From Catenuloplanes niger (GTDB taxonomy: Bacteria; Actinomycetota; Actinomycetes; Mycobacteriales; Micromonosporaceae): a stretch of 64,000 bases of DNA. Of the stretch, positions 48,473 to 57,857 are shown one piece after another. A program made the position numbers and the translations under genes. The stretch's first letter is position 1; every line of letters begins with the position of its first letter. The notes beneath the pieces were generated by a model, which had not been told where the DNA came from, ran no database searches, and saw nothing but the letters and a program-made list of their open reading frames with translations. The stretch covers positions 9,573,501 through 9,637,500 of the forward strand of contig NZ_JAVDYC010000001.1 of assembly GCF_031458255.1 (NCBI RefSeq). The letters are read 5' to 3'.

Positions 48473-49458
48473 ACCCCGTGACGTACCGCCGGCCCTCGTC
48501 CGTCGCGGACGCGGTCGCGGCGGCTGGCTCGGACGGCTGGCGGCTGCTCGGCGGCGGCACCAACCTGGTCGACCTGATGCGCAAGGGCGTGGAGTCCCCG
48601 GCCGGGCTGCTGGACGTGACCGGGCTGCTGCCGGACACGATCACCCCGGCCGCGGACGGCGGGCTGGTGATCGGCGCGGCCGCGCGGAACAGCGCGATCG
48701 CGGCGCACCCGCTCATCCGGCGCGACTATCCGATGCTGTCCCGGGCGATCCTGGCCGGCGCGTCCGCGCAGATCCGGAACATGGCCACGGCCGCCGGCAA
48801 CCTGATGCAGCGCACCCGCTGCGCGTACTTCGCGGACGCGGCCGGCTCCCGCTGCAACAAGCGCGCACCCGGCAGCGGCTGCGACGCGATCGGCGGCTTC
48901 ACCCGGTACCACTCGATCTTCGGCGCGTCGCCGGACTGCGTCGCGGCGCACCCGTCGGACATGGCCGTGGCGCTCGCCGCGCTGGACGCGCGCGTCGTGG
49001 TGACCGGGCGCGACGGTGACCGGACGATCCCGGTCGGCGAGTTCTACCGGCTGCCGGGCGACCGGCCGGACCTCGAGACCGTGCTGTCGCCGGACGAGGT
49101 CATCATGTGGATCGAGCTGCCGCCGTCGGCGTTCGCCGGCGCGTCCGCGTACCGCAAGGTGCGCGACCGGGCCAGTTACGCGTTCGCGCTGGTGTCGGTC
49201 GCGGCCGCGCTGGAGATGCGGGACGGGACCGTGCACGACGTGCGGATCGCGCTCGGCGGCGTCGCCCCGAGACCGTGGCGCGCGCACCTGGCCGAGGACG
49301 CGCTGCGCGGCGCCCGTCCCACGGACGAGGCGATCACCGCGGCGATCGACGCGGAACTGGCGCACGCGACGCCGCTGCCCGGCAACACCTTCAAGGTCGA
49401 GTTGGTACGCCGGACCGTGTCCGCGCTCCTCGCCGAGCTCCGCGGCGGCACCGCATGA
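48469..49458 (+). CDS. Molybdo-flavoenzyme FAD subunit with extra 4Fe-4S motif, PaoB/YagS type
   Basis: The FAD-binding subunit (329 aa) carrying electrons between the Fe-S subunit and the final acceptor. FAD contacts are in WRLLGGGTNLVDLMRKG and ATAAGNLMQRTRCAYF. An insertion carries Cys residues in TRCAYF, SRCNKRAPGSGCD and SPDCVAAHPSDMA, matching the [4Fe-4S] site of PaoB and 4-hydroxybenzoyl-CoA reductase-like proteins. It ends with the CO-dehydrogenase flavoprotein C-terminal domain. Overlaps are 4 bp upstream and a 58-bp gap downstream. Confidence 0.93.
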   Translation: MNPVTYRRPSSVADAVAAAGSDGWRLLGGGTNLVDLMRKGVESPAGLLDVTGLLPDTITPAADGGLVIGAAARNSAIAAHPLIRRDYPMLSRAILAGASAQIRNMATAAGNLMQRTRCAYFADAAGSRCNKRAPGSGCDAIGGFTRYHSIFGASPDCVAAHPSDMAVALAALDARVVVTGRDGDRTIPVGEFYRLPGDRPDLETVLSPDEVIMWIELPPSAFAGASAYRKVRDRASYAFALVSVAAALEMRDGTVHDVRIALGGVAPRPWRAHLAEDALRGARPTDEAITAAIDAELAHATPLPGNTFKVELVRRTVSALLAELRGGTA

Positions 49459-49516
49459 CCGGGCCCGTGCGTCGATCGTCGGCCCGCCACAACACCGGTC
49501 TGGAGAGGAGCCCGGC

Positions 49517-51832
49517 ATGAGCAGGGTGCAGAACGTCGTCATCGGGTCGGTCCGTCGGGTGGCGGGCTGGCTGCCGGACCGGATACTCCCCGGCGGCGGC
49601 ACACCGGATCCGCTGATCGAGCGGCAGACCGAGGTCGGACGGCCGACGTCGCGCCTGGACGGGCCGCTCAAGGTCACCGGCCGGGCGCCGTTCGTGACCG
49701 AGACCGTGCTCGATGGGCAGGTCTGTGCCGCGCTGGTGCACAGCACGATCACCCGCGGCCGGATCTCCCGCCTGGACACGCGCGCCGCGGAGGCCGCGCC
49801 CGGCGTGGTCCTGGTCCTGACGTACCGGAACATGCCCCGGCTCCGGATCGTCCCGATGCCCGGCGGTGCCGACCTGTTCGCGCCGGGCAGCAGCGGGCTG
49901 CCGGTCATGCAGGACGGCGAGGTCCGCTACAACGGGCAGGCCGTCGCGGCCGTGCTCGCGGAGACGCAGGAGCAGGCGGACCACGCGGCCGCGCTGATCG
50001 AGATCGACTACGACGTGCAACCCGCCGCGACCCGGTTCGAGGACGCGAAGGCGACCGCGCGTACCCCGGCGTCGATCCTGATCGAGAAGAACCACGTGTC
50101 GGTCGGTGGCGCGGAGCGGCGGCTGCGCGCCTCGGCCCACCGGGTGGACAACGTCTACCGCACGCCCGGCCACAACCACAACGCGATCGAGCTGCACGGG
50201 GTGACCGCGGCCTGGGACGGTGACTCGCTGCTGGTGCACGACACCACGCAGGGGGTCGTCCCGGAGGCGCGGGCGCTCGCCACCGTCTTCGGCCTGAAGA
50301 ACGACCAGGTGCGGGTGCTGTCGCCGTTCGTCGGCGGCGGGTTCGGCGGCAAAGGGCTGTGGGACCACCAGATCATCGCGGTCGCGGCGGCCCGGGTGGC
50401 CGGGCGGCCGGTGCGGCTGCGGCTGTCCCGGGAGGGCGTCTACCGGATCATCGGTGGGCGGAGCCCGTCCGAGCAGCGGGTGGCGGTCGGCGCGGACGCG
50501 GACGGCCGGTTCACCGCGATCGTCCACACCGGATACACCGTGATGCCGTCGTACGGCGCCTGCCCGGAGCAGTTCACCATGGGCACCCGCACGGCGTACC
50601 GCGCGGACAGTTTCGAAATCCTGCAGCGGCACCTGGATCTGGACGTCGTGCCGAACACGTTCATGCGCACGCCGGGCGAGACGATCGGCACGTTCGCCGT
50701 GGAGAGCGCGATCGACGAGCTCGCGCACGAGATGGACGCGGACCCGGTGGAGCTGCGCCTGCGCAACCTGCCGGACCGGCACCCGATCTCCGGCTCGCCG
50801 TTCTCGCAGCACGCGCTGCACCGGGCGTTCGTCGACGGCGCCGCGCGCTTCGGCTGGGACCGGCGGACCGCGAAACCCGGCGAGCGGCGCGACGGCGAGT
50901 GGCTGATCGGCCTGGGCTGTGCCTCCGGCGGTTTCCCGTACGTGCGGATCCCCGGCGCGAACGTCCGGCTCACGCTGCGCCGCGACGGCACGGTGGCGAT
51001 CTCCTGCTCCGCGCAGGACATGGGCATGGGTACGACCACGGTGCAGACCCAGCACGCCGCGGACCGGCTCGGCCTGCCGCTGGACCGGATCACGTTCACG
51101 CTCGGCGACTCCGCGCTGGCCGCGAGCCCGATGGCCGGCGGCTCCGCGCAGACCGCGACGATCATGGGGGCGGTGATGTCCGCGGCCGACCGGCTGCGCG
51201 ACGAGCTGCTGACGCTCGCCGGCCCGGGCAGCCCGGTCGCGGGGCTGCGCGCGACCGCGGCACGGCTGGCCGACGGCGGCGTCGTGGCGGCCGCGGACCC
51301 GGCCCGGCACGACACCTACCAGGCGATCCTGGCGCGGGCCGGGCGCGACGAGGTGACCGTCACCGGCGCCGGTGCGCCACCGCTGGAGTTCCTCAAGTAC
51401 ACGATGCACAGCTCGTCCGCGGTCTTCTGCGAGGTGCGGGTCAGCGAGGTCACCGGCGAGGTGCGCGTCGACCGGCTGCTCGGCTCGTTCGACTGCGGCA
51501 CCGTGCTCAACCCGAAGACCGCGGCCAGCCAGCTGCGCGGCGGCATGATCATGGGCTTGGGCGTGGCGCTGGCCGAGGAGACGCTGTTCGACGAGCGCAC
51601 CGGCCGGATCATGAACCCGTCGCTGGCCGACTACCACATCCCGGCGCACCTGGACGTGCCGGACATCGAGGTGCTGTGGACCGGCATCCCGGACCCGCAC
51701 TCGCCGCTCGGCGCGCGCGGTATCGGCGAGCTCGGCACCAGTGGCGTCGCGGCCGCGGTGGCGAACGCGGTCTTCAACGCGACCGGTCGCCGCGTCCGCG
51801 ACCTGCCGCTCACGCTGGACAAACTGCTGTGA
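49517..51832 (+). CDS. Molybdo-flavoenzyme Mo-cofactor-binding catalytic subunit, PaoC/YagR type
   Basis: The catalytic subunit, 771 aa, binds molybdenum cofactor and oxidises aldehydes or aromatic heterocycles by hydroxylation. The N-terminal domain has GRPTSRLDGPLKVTGRAPF. The Mo-cofactor loops are FVGGGFGGKGLWDHQ, AQDMGMGTTTVQTQHAADRLG and GGSAQTATIMGA. The invariant base is the Glu in GARGIGELGTSG near the C-terminus. GAGAGGAG precedes the ATG at 49517. The frame overlaps the xdhC-type gene as GTGA. The exact substrate is not evident. Confidence 0.94.
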   Translation: MSRVQNVVIGSVRRVAGWLPDRILPGGGTPDPLIERQTEVGRPTSRLDGPLKVTGRAPFVTETVLDGQVCAALVHSTITRGRISRLDTRAAEAAPGVVLVLTYRNMPRLRIVPMPGGADLFAPGSSGLPVMQDGEVRYNGQAVAAVLAETQEQADHAAALIEIDYDVQPAATRFEDAKATARTPASILIEKNHVSVGGAERRLRASAHRVDNVYRTPGHNHNAIELHGVTAAWDGDSLLVHDTTQGVVPEARALATVFGLKNDQVRVLSPFVGGGFGGKGLWDHQIIAVAAARVAGRPVRLRLSREGVYRIIGGRSPSEQRVAVGADADGRFTAIVHTGYTVMPSYGACPEQFTMGTRTAYRADSFEILQRHLDLDVVPNTFMRTPGETIGTFAVESAIDELAHEMDADPVELRLRNLPDRHPISGSPFSQHALHRAFVDGAARFGWDRRTAKPGERRDGEWLIGLGCASGGFPYVRIPGANVRLTLRRDGTVAISCSAQDMGMGTTTVQTQHAADRLGLPLDRITFTLGDSALAASPMAGGSAQTATIMGAVMSAADRLRDELLTLAGPGSPVAGLRATAARLADGGVVAAADPARHDTYQAILARAGRDEVTVTGAGAPPLEFLKYTMHSSSAVFCEVRVSEVTGEVRVDRLLGSFDCGTVLNPKTAASQLRGGMIMGLGVALAEETLFDERTGRIMNPSLADYHIPAHLDVPDIEVLWTGIPDPHSPLGARGIGELGTSGVAAAVANAVFNATGRRVRDLPLTLDKLL

Positions 51833-52878
51833 GGGAGATCGCCGCCGGGCTGGCGGAGTGGCGGGCCGCCGGCCTGCGGTTCGCGACCGCGACCGTGGTG
51901 TCGACGTGGCGGTCCGCGCCCCGCCCGCCCGGCGCCGCGATGGCCGTCGCGGAGACCGGCGAGGTGCTCGGCAGCGTCTCCGGCGGCTGCGTCGAGGCGG
52001 CGGTCTACGAGCTGGCCCGCACGGTGCTGGAGACCGGTTCGCCGGTCCTCGAGACGTACGGTGTCGCGGACGACGACGCGTTCGCGGTCGGCCTCACCTG
52101 CGGCGGCACCATCGAGGTGCTGGTCCAGCCGGACACCGACCTGCCGGATCACGTGCTGTCCGCGGTACGGGAGGGCCGCCCGGCCGCGACCGCCTCCATG
52201 CTGGAGTGCGGGGACGGGCTGGGACGGCGCCTGCACGTACCGGCCGACGAGGTTCTGGAGGGTTTCGACCGGGTGGTGGCCGACCAGGCCGCCGGCATGC
52301 TGGCGGCCGGCACCACCGGCGTGGTCGCGCTCGGCGCGGAGGCCCGTCGCGTGTTCGTGCAGTCGTTCGCGCCGCCACCCCGCATGATCGTCTTCGGTGC
52401 GATCGACTTCGCGGCCGCGGTGTCCCGGATCGGGAAGTTCCTCGGCTACCACGTGACGGTGTGCGACGCCCGACCGGTCTTCACCACGCCGCGCCGCTTC
52501 CCGGACGCGGACGAGGTGGTGGTGCGGTGGCCGCACGACTACCTGGCGGCCACCGAGGTGGACGCGCGGACCGTCCTGTGCGTGCTCACCCACGACCCGA
52601 AGTTCGACATTCCGCTGCTGACCGCGGCGCTGCGGTCGCCGGCCCGCTACATCGGCGCGATGGGCAGCCGCGCCACCCACCGCGACCGGATGCGGCGGCT
52701 CCGCGACGCGGGCGTGCCCGAGGCGGCGCTGGCCCGCCTCTCCTCACCGATCGGCCTCGACCTGGGCGCCCGCACCCCGGAGGAGACCGCGGTCTCCGTC
52801 GCCGCCGAGATCGTCGCGTCCGCCTGGGGCGGTTCGGGCCGCCCGCTGACCGAGCTCGAGGCGCCGATCCACCGCTGA
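51829..52878 (+). CDS. XdhC/CoxI-family molybdenum cofactor maturation protein
   Basis: XdhC-type chaperones bind, and help sulfurate, the Mo cofactor and insert it into the catalytic subunit. The 349-aa protein has the N-terminal XdhC/CoxI domain with SAPRPPGAAMAV and SGGCVEAAVYELA. The Rossmann-like C-terminal domain has MIVFGAIDFAAAVSRIGKFLGYHVTVCDARPVFTTPRRFPDAD and RYIGAMGSRATH. The GTG start overlaps the Mo-subunit stop by 4 bp, so it is made from the same message. It ends the operon; a hairpin follows at 52909-52936. Confidence 0.92.
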   Translation: MREIAAGLAEWRAAGLRFATATVVSTWRSAPRPPGAAMAVAETGEVLGSVSGGCVEAAVYELARTVLETGSPVLETYGVADDDAFAVGLTCGGTIEVLVQPDTDLPDHVLSAVREGRPAATASMLECGDGLGRRLHVPADEVLEGFDRVVADQAAGMLAAGTTGVVALGAEARRVFVQSFAPPPRMIVFGAIDFAAAVSRIGKFLGYHVTVCDARPVFTTPRRFPDADEVVVRWPHDYLAATEVDARTVLCVLTHDPKFDIPLLTAALRSPARYIGAMGSRATHRDRMRRLRDAGVPEAALARLSSPIGLDLGARTPEETAVSVAAEIVASAWGGSGRPLTELEAPIHR

Positions 52879-52908
52879 GCCCGCCACGGCGGTCCGCGTG
52901 GCGGGCAA

Positions 52909-52936
52909 CGGCCGCCCGGAGCCGGACGGGCGGCCG
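52909..52936. terminator. Bidirectional hairpin between convergent genes
   Basis: CGGCCGCCCG (52909-52918) pairs perfectly with CGGGCGGCCG (52927-52936) over an 8-nt loop. It lies between the stops of the xdhC-type gene and the convergent secreted-protein gene, so it can serve both. Confidence 0.6.
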
Positions 52937-52944
52937 GGTGACCG

Positions 52945-53454
52945 TCAGCTCAGCTTCGCGCAGAGGTCGTCCGTGGTGTAGTGGCCGGTGAGCCCGCGGT
53001 AACCGTCGGGTCGCAGGTCGATGCGGTACAGGCCGTCGACGACGTAGAGGCCGCGGGCGAGCGTGCCGGCCTCGCCCGCGCCGAGCAGGATCGGCCCGGC
53101 GGAGTGGATCGTCCGCCCGCCGTCGTCGTGGTACGTGCTGGTGCTGCTGCCGCCCGCGTCCGCGTCCACGGTCGCGCCGGTGTCCACGTTGGTCAGCCGC
53201 AGGACCAGCGGCCCGGTCGCGGCCTCCAGCCGGGGCGACCCGTCCGGCTTCGCGACCAACGTCCGGTAGTAGACCTCGTCCACGACCGCGACCGCGTGCA
53301 CCGGGAAGTCGCAGCGATACCCGGCCGGAAGATCGAAGGGCGGCGTGGGTACGCGGTGCCAGCCCGTCCCTGGCCCGGGCGTCGCGTGGGCGGCGGTGCC
53401 TCCGGCGATCGCGAGCATCACGCCCGCGATCGCCGCACTGATCGGTCGTCGCAC
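52945..53454 (-). CDS. Small secreted protein of unknown function
   Basis: An exported protein of 169 aa. The signal peptide is RRPISAAIAGVMLAIAGGTAAHA, cleaved before TPGPG. The mature part is beta-rich (LVLRLTNVDTGATVDAD, GLYVVDGLYRIDLRPDG) with two Cys (YRCDFPV and the C-terminal DLCAKLS) likely to form a disulfide linking both ends. I recognise the general pattern as a common actinobacterial secreted protein but know no function. The GTG at 53454 is preferred because GAGGAGG lies about 9 nt upstream and the signal peptide begins there. Confidence 0.75.
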   Translation of the reverse strand: MRRPISAAIAGVMLAIAGGTAAHATPGPGTGWHRVPTPPFDLPAGYRCDFPVHAVAVVDEVYYRTLVAKPDGSPRLEAATGPLVLRLTNVDTGATVDADAGGSSTSTYHDDGGRTIHSAGPILLGAGEAGTLARGLYVVDGLYRIDLRPDGYRGLTGHYTTDDLCAKLS

Positions 53455-53603
53455 TGGGATACCTCCTCGGCGGTGTGTGATCACCTCGCCTGGACGCGAC
53501 GAACCTCGGCACACGTTGCCGCCCGGCCTGTCGGAATTGCGATTGACCGACACCGATCAGTCGGCGCGGCCCCGGCACCGGTCGGCGGCGAGCGGCGCGC
53601 CGG

Positions 53604-53795
53604 TCAGCGTCCGATCACGGCGTGGAAGAGCATCACCGCCCCGCCCGACGAACTGGCACCCCAGATCACCGCCCGGGCCGCGGACGGGTCGTCCACGTAC
53701 GAGAGCGCACCCGCCAGGATGCCGACGACGAGCGCCGAGAACAGAATGACGGCGGCGCGGACGGTCAGCAGCGGGCCGGGAGGCGACGATGCCAC
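53604..53795 (-). CDS. Small two-helix membrane protein, hypothetical
   Basis: A 63-aa protein with two membrane segments, LTVRAAVILFSALVVGILAGALSYV and AVIWGASSSGGAVMLFHAVIG, joined by a short polar loop DDPSAAR. The GTG at 53795 is chosen because GGAGG lies 6 nt upstream; the frame is open further up to 53894 but that part is not protein-like. No family recognised. It is divergent from the sigma-like gene, so a regulatory or anti-sigma link is conceivable but unsupported. Confidence 0.5.
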   Translation of the reverse strand: MASSPPGPLLTVRAAVILFSALVVGILAGALSYVDDPSAARAVIWGASSSGGAVMLFHAVIGR

Positions 53796-53974
53796 GGTGG
53801 TCCTCCAGTCGAAGATCGGACGGTCGCAGACCATAGGCGGGTGGGCGACCGCCGGCCCACGCGCCGGTTCCCGAGGAAAAAAGTTCGGGTTCACGCGTGG
53901 GGCCGCCGGTCACCGGCCGCATACGAGTCCACCGTCAACAAACCACGGGGACGGACGATCCGAGGGGGCGGCGG

Positions 53975-54745
53975 GTGAGCGAGGCATGGGACGAGGACGC
54001 GGAGTACGACCCCGCGTCCCCGGACCCCGTGCGACCGGAGGACCGGGCCGTCGCCGCGGCGGACCACGACCGCCGGCTGGAGGCGGATCAGCGTCTCGTC
54101 GCGCTGCTCGCGCGGGACGGATTCGAGGGCCCCCGGTACGACCGGTTCGCCCGCGACCTGTGCGACTACGCCCTGCCGGTCCTCAAGGGCTGGTTGTACT
54201 CCGGCGAGATCTTCGGACTCTGCGCGAAGGTGCGGATCTTCCTGCACCCCACGGAACGCGAACTGGCCCGGCTGCACCACGACGCCGACGCCCGGGAGGA
54301 GCTGGCGGCGATGACGGTCGCGGTCGCGCTCCGGAAGTTCCGGAACATCGCGCTCGTCGGCGGTGGCTGGACGGCCGACGGAGGAGCGTGCCTGACGACG
54401 TACTTCATGGGCGCCTGCAAGCTCGTCTTCGCGGGCGAGCTGCGGAGGGTCCGGGACCAGGATCGGCGGTGGCGGCAGCAGGACGCCTGCGACGTGCGGC
54501 CCGAACTCGCCGCCGACGACCCCGCGGCGATCGCGGTGGGCACGGATCTCGTGCGCTACCACCTCGACCGGGTCGACGAACGCACCGCGGTCTGCGTGGC
54601 GCTGCACATCGACGGATACACCCACGAGCAGATCGCCAAGTCCCTCGGCGACGGCACGTCACCGCGCGCGGTCGAGGGGGTCCCGCACCGGTGGCGGACG
54701 AAGGTGAAGCGGGAGCTGGAAGACGGGGGTGAGCCCGATGGGTGA
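53975..54745 (+). CDS. Sigma-70-like transcription factor protein
   Basis: A 256-aa protein that looks like a divergent sigma-70 family member. The middle part has the helix-rich ARDLCDYALPVLKGWLYSGEIF and the Trp/Tyr-rich GGGWTADGGACLTTYFMGACKLVF, which may correspond to region 2. The C-terminal ERTAVCVALHIDGYTHEQIAKSLG followed by SPRAVEGVPHRWRTKVKREL resembles a region-4 helix-turn-helix. The first 40 residues are acidic and probably disordered. The GTG at 53975 has GGGGG upstream. The last 8 bp overlap the LuxR-family gene, so both are co-translated. Confidence 0.65.
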   Translation: MSEAWDEDAEYDPASPDPVRPEDRAVAAADHDRRLEADQRLVALLARDGFEGPRYDRFARDLCDYALPVLKGWLYSGEIFGLCAKVRIFLHPTERELARLHHDADAREELAAMTVAVALRKFRNIALVGGGWTADGGACLTTYFMGACKLVFAGELRRVRDQDRRWRQQDACDVRPELAADDPAAIAVGTDLVRYHLDRVDERTAVCVALHIDGYTHEQIAKSLGDGTSPRAVEGVPHRWRTKVKRELEDGGEPDG

Positions 54746-57590
54746 ACACGGAACCGAGCAGACCTTCGAGCAGTTGATCGAGGCGTCGTCGTTGGGCACA
54801 CCGGACGCGCGCCGGTTGCGGGCGCTCACCACGGACGCGGAGGCCGAGGCGGTACGCCGGGCGGCCCACGGCCGGTTCGGCACGGGCCTGTCCCGGGCCC
54901 GTCCCGAGCTGGTCGGCCGGGCCCGGGAGTGGGCCGCTCTCGTCGGCGCCGTCAAGGCCACGGCCGAGGGCGCGGGCGGGTGCACGGTGCTCACCGCGCC
55001 CGCGGGCAGCGGCAAGACGCACCTGTTCACGGCCGTGGTGCGGGCCGCGGAACGCCGCGGGCTGACGGTGGCGTACCGCGCCGCGACCGAGCCGGACCGC
55101 ACCGCGCCGCTGCGCAGCCTGCTGGCCGCGCTGAGCCGGCTCGTGCCGGTCGCGCCCACGCTGGCCTGGCTGGGCGAGGAACGGCCGACGCCGTCCACGC
55201 CGGACCGGATCGGCCGTGAGCTCGAGGACCTCGCGGCCGACCGGCCACTGGTGGTCATCATCGACGACGCCCAGTGGATGGACGAGTTCAGCGTGCTCGC
55301 GGTGCGTACCCTCGTGCTCCGGTTGTCCTTCTCCCCGGTCCGCTGGTTCTTCGCGCGGCGGCCGGGCGCCGGGGACGCGCTGGACGACCTGATCGGGCTG
55401 GGCGCGCAGGAGATCACGGTCGGGCCGTTGACCGACGCGGACGTGGCGGAGCTGTGCGCGCGGGAGGTGGGCACGCCGGTCGACGCGTCCGTGCTCGCCC
55501 AGGTGGAGCGGTGCGGCGGCAACCCGCTCTGGATCACACAGCTCCTCGCCGCCCTGCGCGCGGAGGAGCAGCTGGCGGTGGTCGGCGGCCGGGCGACCCT
55601 GGTCGGCGGCGAGGTGCCGACCAGCTTCACCGGCGTGACCGAACTGCGGCTGAGCGGCCTGCCGGACCCGGTCCAGCTGCTGCTGCGCGCCGGTTCGGTG
55701 CTCACCGGCCCGTTCCGGCTCGGCGAGGTCGCGGCGCTGCTCAGCGAGCCGGAGGACGCGCTGTGGACGTCGGCCGAGCGGGCGGTCGACGCCGGCATGC
55801 TGGTGCCCGGCCCGCCCGACGGCTACACGTTCGCGCACGAGATGATCCGCGAGGCGGTCTACACGACCGTTCCCGCGCCGATGCGTCACCGGCTGCACCA
55901 GCGGGCCGCGGTCGCGGTGGGCGCGGCCGGGCGGCCACCGGCCGAGGTCGCCGAGCACCTGATGAAGGCCGGCCCGGCCGCGGCCACCGGTCAGACCGGG
56001 TTGCTCCGCGAGGCCGCCGCGCGGATCGCCGCGCTGGCACCGGGCGCGGCGGCGGACATCTACCTGTACGCGGTCTCCGGCCTGGACGCGGCCGATCCGC
56101 GGCGGGCCGAGTTCACCGCGGAGGCGGTGCCGCTGCTGGCGTCCGCGGGCCGGCTGGCGGAGGCACAGCGGTACGGCGAGGCCGCGTTCCGCTCCGGGCT
56201 CGACGCCACCACCGTGGCGCGGCTGTGCCTCGGCCTCGCGGAGGCGTGCAAGCACACCGGCCACAACGCGGACGCGGTCGAGTACACGAGCCGTGGCCTG
56301 CGGTTGCACGGCGTCGCCGACGAGGTGCGCGCGCGGCTCTGCGCGGCCCGGGCCCACGCGCAGTTCTACGCGGACGACCTGGCGGACGCGGACCGGTTCG
56401 GCGCGCGGGCGCACGGCATCGGCGCGGATCCGGGCGCCGCGGCCTTCGGGCTCGCGGCCCGGTCGCTGGTCGCGGCCGCGCGTGGACGGCTCACCGAGGC
56501 GCTGCGCCACGCGAGCCGGGCGGTGGAGCTGGCGGACCGGGCGGGCGGCGAGGCCGTGCACCGGCATCCGCAGATCTGGCTCGGCAGCGCGCTCACCATG
56601 CTGGACCGCCTGGACGAGGCCGCCGCGACGCTCAGCGCGGGACGCCGGGAATCGGCCCGGCTCGGCACCGGCTGGTCCGGGCCGCTCTGGCACTACTACG
56701 AGGCGCAGCTGCTGTGCGCGCGCGGCGACCTGCAGGCGGCGGCCGACACCGCGCTGGCCGGGGTGGAACTGGCCGAGCAGCAGGCGGTGTGGCAGTTGAC
56801 CGTGCCGTTGCTCGGCACGATCGTGCGGATCCACGTGTATCGCGGTGACCTCGCCGCCGCCCGGATGGCCGCGGAGAAGGCGCGCGAACGCACGCGGACC
56901 GGCATCACCGCGGCACCCGAGGACGTGATCTGGCCGGAGGCGCTGCTGGCGTACGCGGAGGACGGCGCCGAGCTGGCGGCGGCGCACCTGCGGCCGCTGT
57001 ACCGGTCGATCGAGGCCCGGCCGGTGCTGATCGCACAGGATCCGGTCGCGGCGGCGACGCTGGTGCGGATCGCGACCGCGGCGGGCCGCACCGCCTCGGC
57101 GCAGGCGGTGGTCCGGGCCGCGCGGTCGCTGGCCGCCCGGAACCCGGCGCTGCCGACGCTCGCCGGCGTGGCCGCGCACGCGGAGGGCCTGCACCGCGGT
57201 GACGTGGCGCTGCTGCGCGCGGCCGCCGAACGGCTTCGCCGCGGGCCGCGCCGCCTGGTGCTGGCGGCCGCGCTCGACGATCTGGCGGCGGCGGAGGACC
57301 GGGCCGGGAACGGCGCCGCCGCCGCGTCCGCCGCGGCCGAGGCGACCGCGCTGCGCCGGGCCTGCGGCGTGACCGGGACCCGGCACCGGCGGCGCGACGC
57401 GCTGTCCCCGGTGGAGGTGGCGGTCGCCAGCCGTGCCGCCCGGGGGCTGCGGAACCGGCAGATCGCGGACGAGATGAAGCTTCCGCCGTACGCGGTGTAC
57501 GCGCACATGCGGCAGATCTACACGAAGCTGGACATCGACCGGGTGTCGGCGCTCACCGCCTGGTACGCCGGCCGGCACCCGGTCACCTGA
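54738..57590 (+). CDS. Large LuxR-family ATPase transcriptional regulator (LAL/STAND-like)
   Basis: A regulator of 950 aa. The N-terminal AAA/STAND NTPase has ELVGRAREWAAL, Walker A TAPAGSGKT (about residues 86-94) and Walker B VVIIDDAQW (about 172-180). A long all-helical middle of TPR-like repeats (about 420-870) follows. The C-terminal LuxR HTH of about 60 residues includes LSPVEVAVASRAARGLRNRQIADEM and MRQIYTKLDIDRV. Such LAL proteins act as ATP- and ligand-dependent activators. The ATG at 54738 has GGGGG 8-9 nt upstream; the GTG at 54729 is possible. It overlaps the sigma-like gene, suggesting a joint regulatory unit. Confidence 0.88.
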   Translation: MGEHGTEQTFEQLIEASSLGTPDARRLRALTTDAEAEAVRRAAHGRFGTGLSRARPELVGRAREWAALVGAVKATAEGAGGCTVLTAPAGSGKTHLFTAVVRAAERRGLTVAYRAATEPDRTAPLRSLLAALSRLVPVAPTLAWLGEERPTPSTPDRIGRELEDLAADRPLVVIIDDAQWMDEFSVLAVRTLVLRLSFSPVRWFFARRPGAGDALDDLIGLGAQEITVGPLTDADVAELCAREVGTPVDASVLAQVERCGGNPLWITQLLAALRAEEQLAVVGGRATLVGGEVPTSFTGVTELRLSGLPDPVQLLLRAGSVLTGPFRLGEVAALLSEPEDALWTSAERAVDAGMLVPGPPDGYTFAHEMIREAVYTTVPAPMRHRLHQRAAVAVGAAGRPPAEVAEHLMKAGPAAATGQTGLLREAAARIAALAPGAAADIYLYAVSGLDAADPRRAEFTAEAVPLLASAGRLAEAQRYGEAAFRSGLDATTVARLCLGLAEACKHTGHNADAVEYTSRGLRLHGVADEVRARLCAARAHAQFYADDLADADRFGARAHGIGADPGAAAFGLAARSLVAAARGRLTEALRHASRAVELADRAGGEAVHRHPQIWLGSALTMLDRLDEAAATLSAGRRESARLGTGWSGPLWHYYEAQLLCARGDLQAAADTALAGVELAEQQAVWQLTVPLLGTIVRIHVYRGDLAAARMAAEKARERTRTGITAAPEDVIWPEALLAYAEDGAELAAAHLRPLYRSIEARPVLIAQDPVAAATLVRIATAAGRTASAQAVVRAARSLAARNPALPTLAGVAAHAEGLHRGDVALLRAAAERLRRGPRRLVLAAALDDLAAAEDRAGNGAAAASAAAEATALRRACGVTGTRHRRRDALSPVEVAVASRAARGLRNRQIADEMKLPPYAVYAHMRQIYTKLDIDRVSALTAWYAGRHPVT

Positions 57591-57857
57591 GCCCGGCAGG
57601 CCAGCAGCCGTTCCCAGCGTGCGCGGCGGGCCACACCGCCGGAACCGCGGACCGCCAGGGCTTCGGACCGCGGAAGCCGCGGGGCCGGTAGGAACTGTGG
57701 AGACCGCGGAACCGGGGTGGGGTTGACGGGTGACCGGCCACGGCACGGACAGGGAGGAGCCCCTGGGCGACGACCGGTGCCCGCGGGAGCGTGCGGAGGG
57801 TGACCACGCCGGAAGCGGGAAAGCGGGTTCTGCGGTTCGGTTTCCGGGGTGCCGGGT

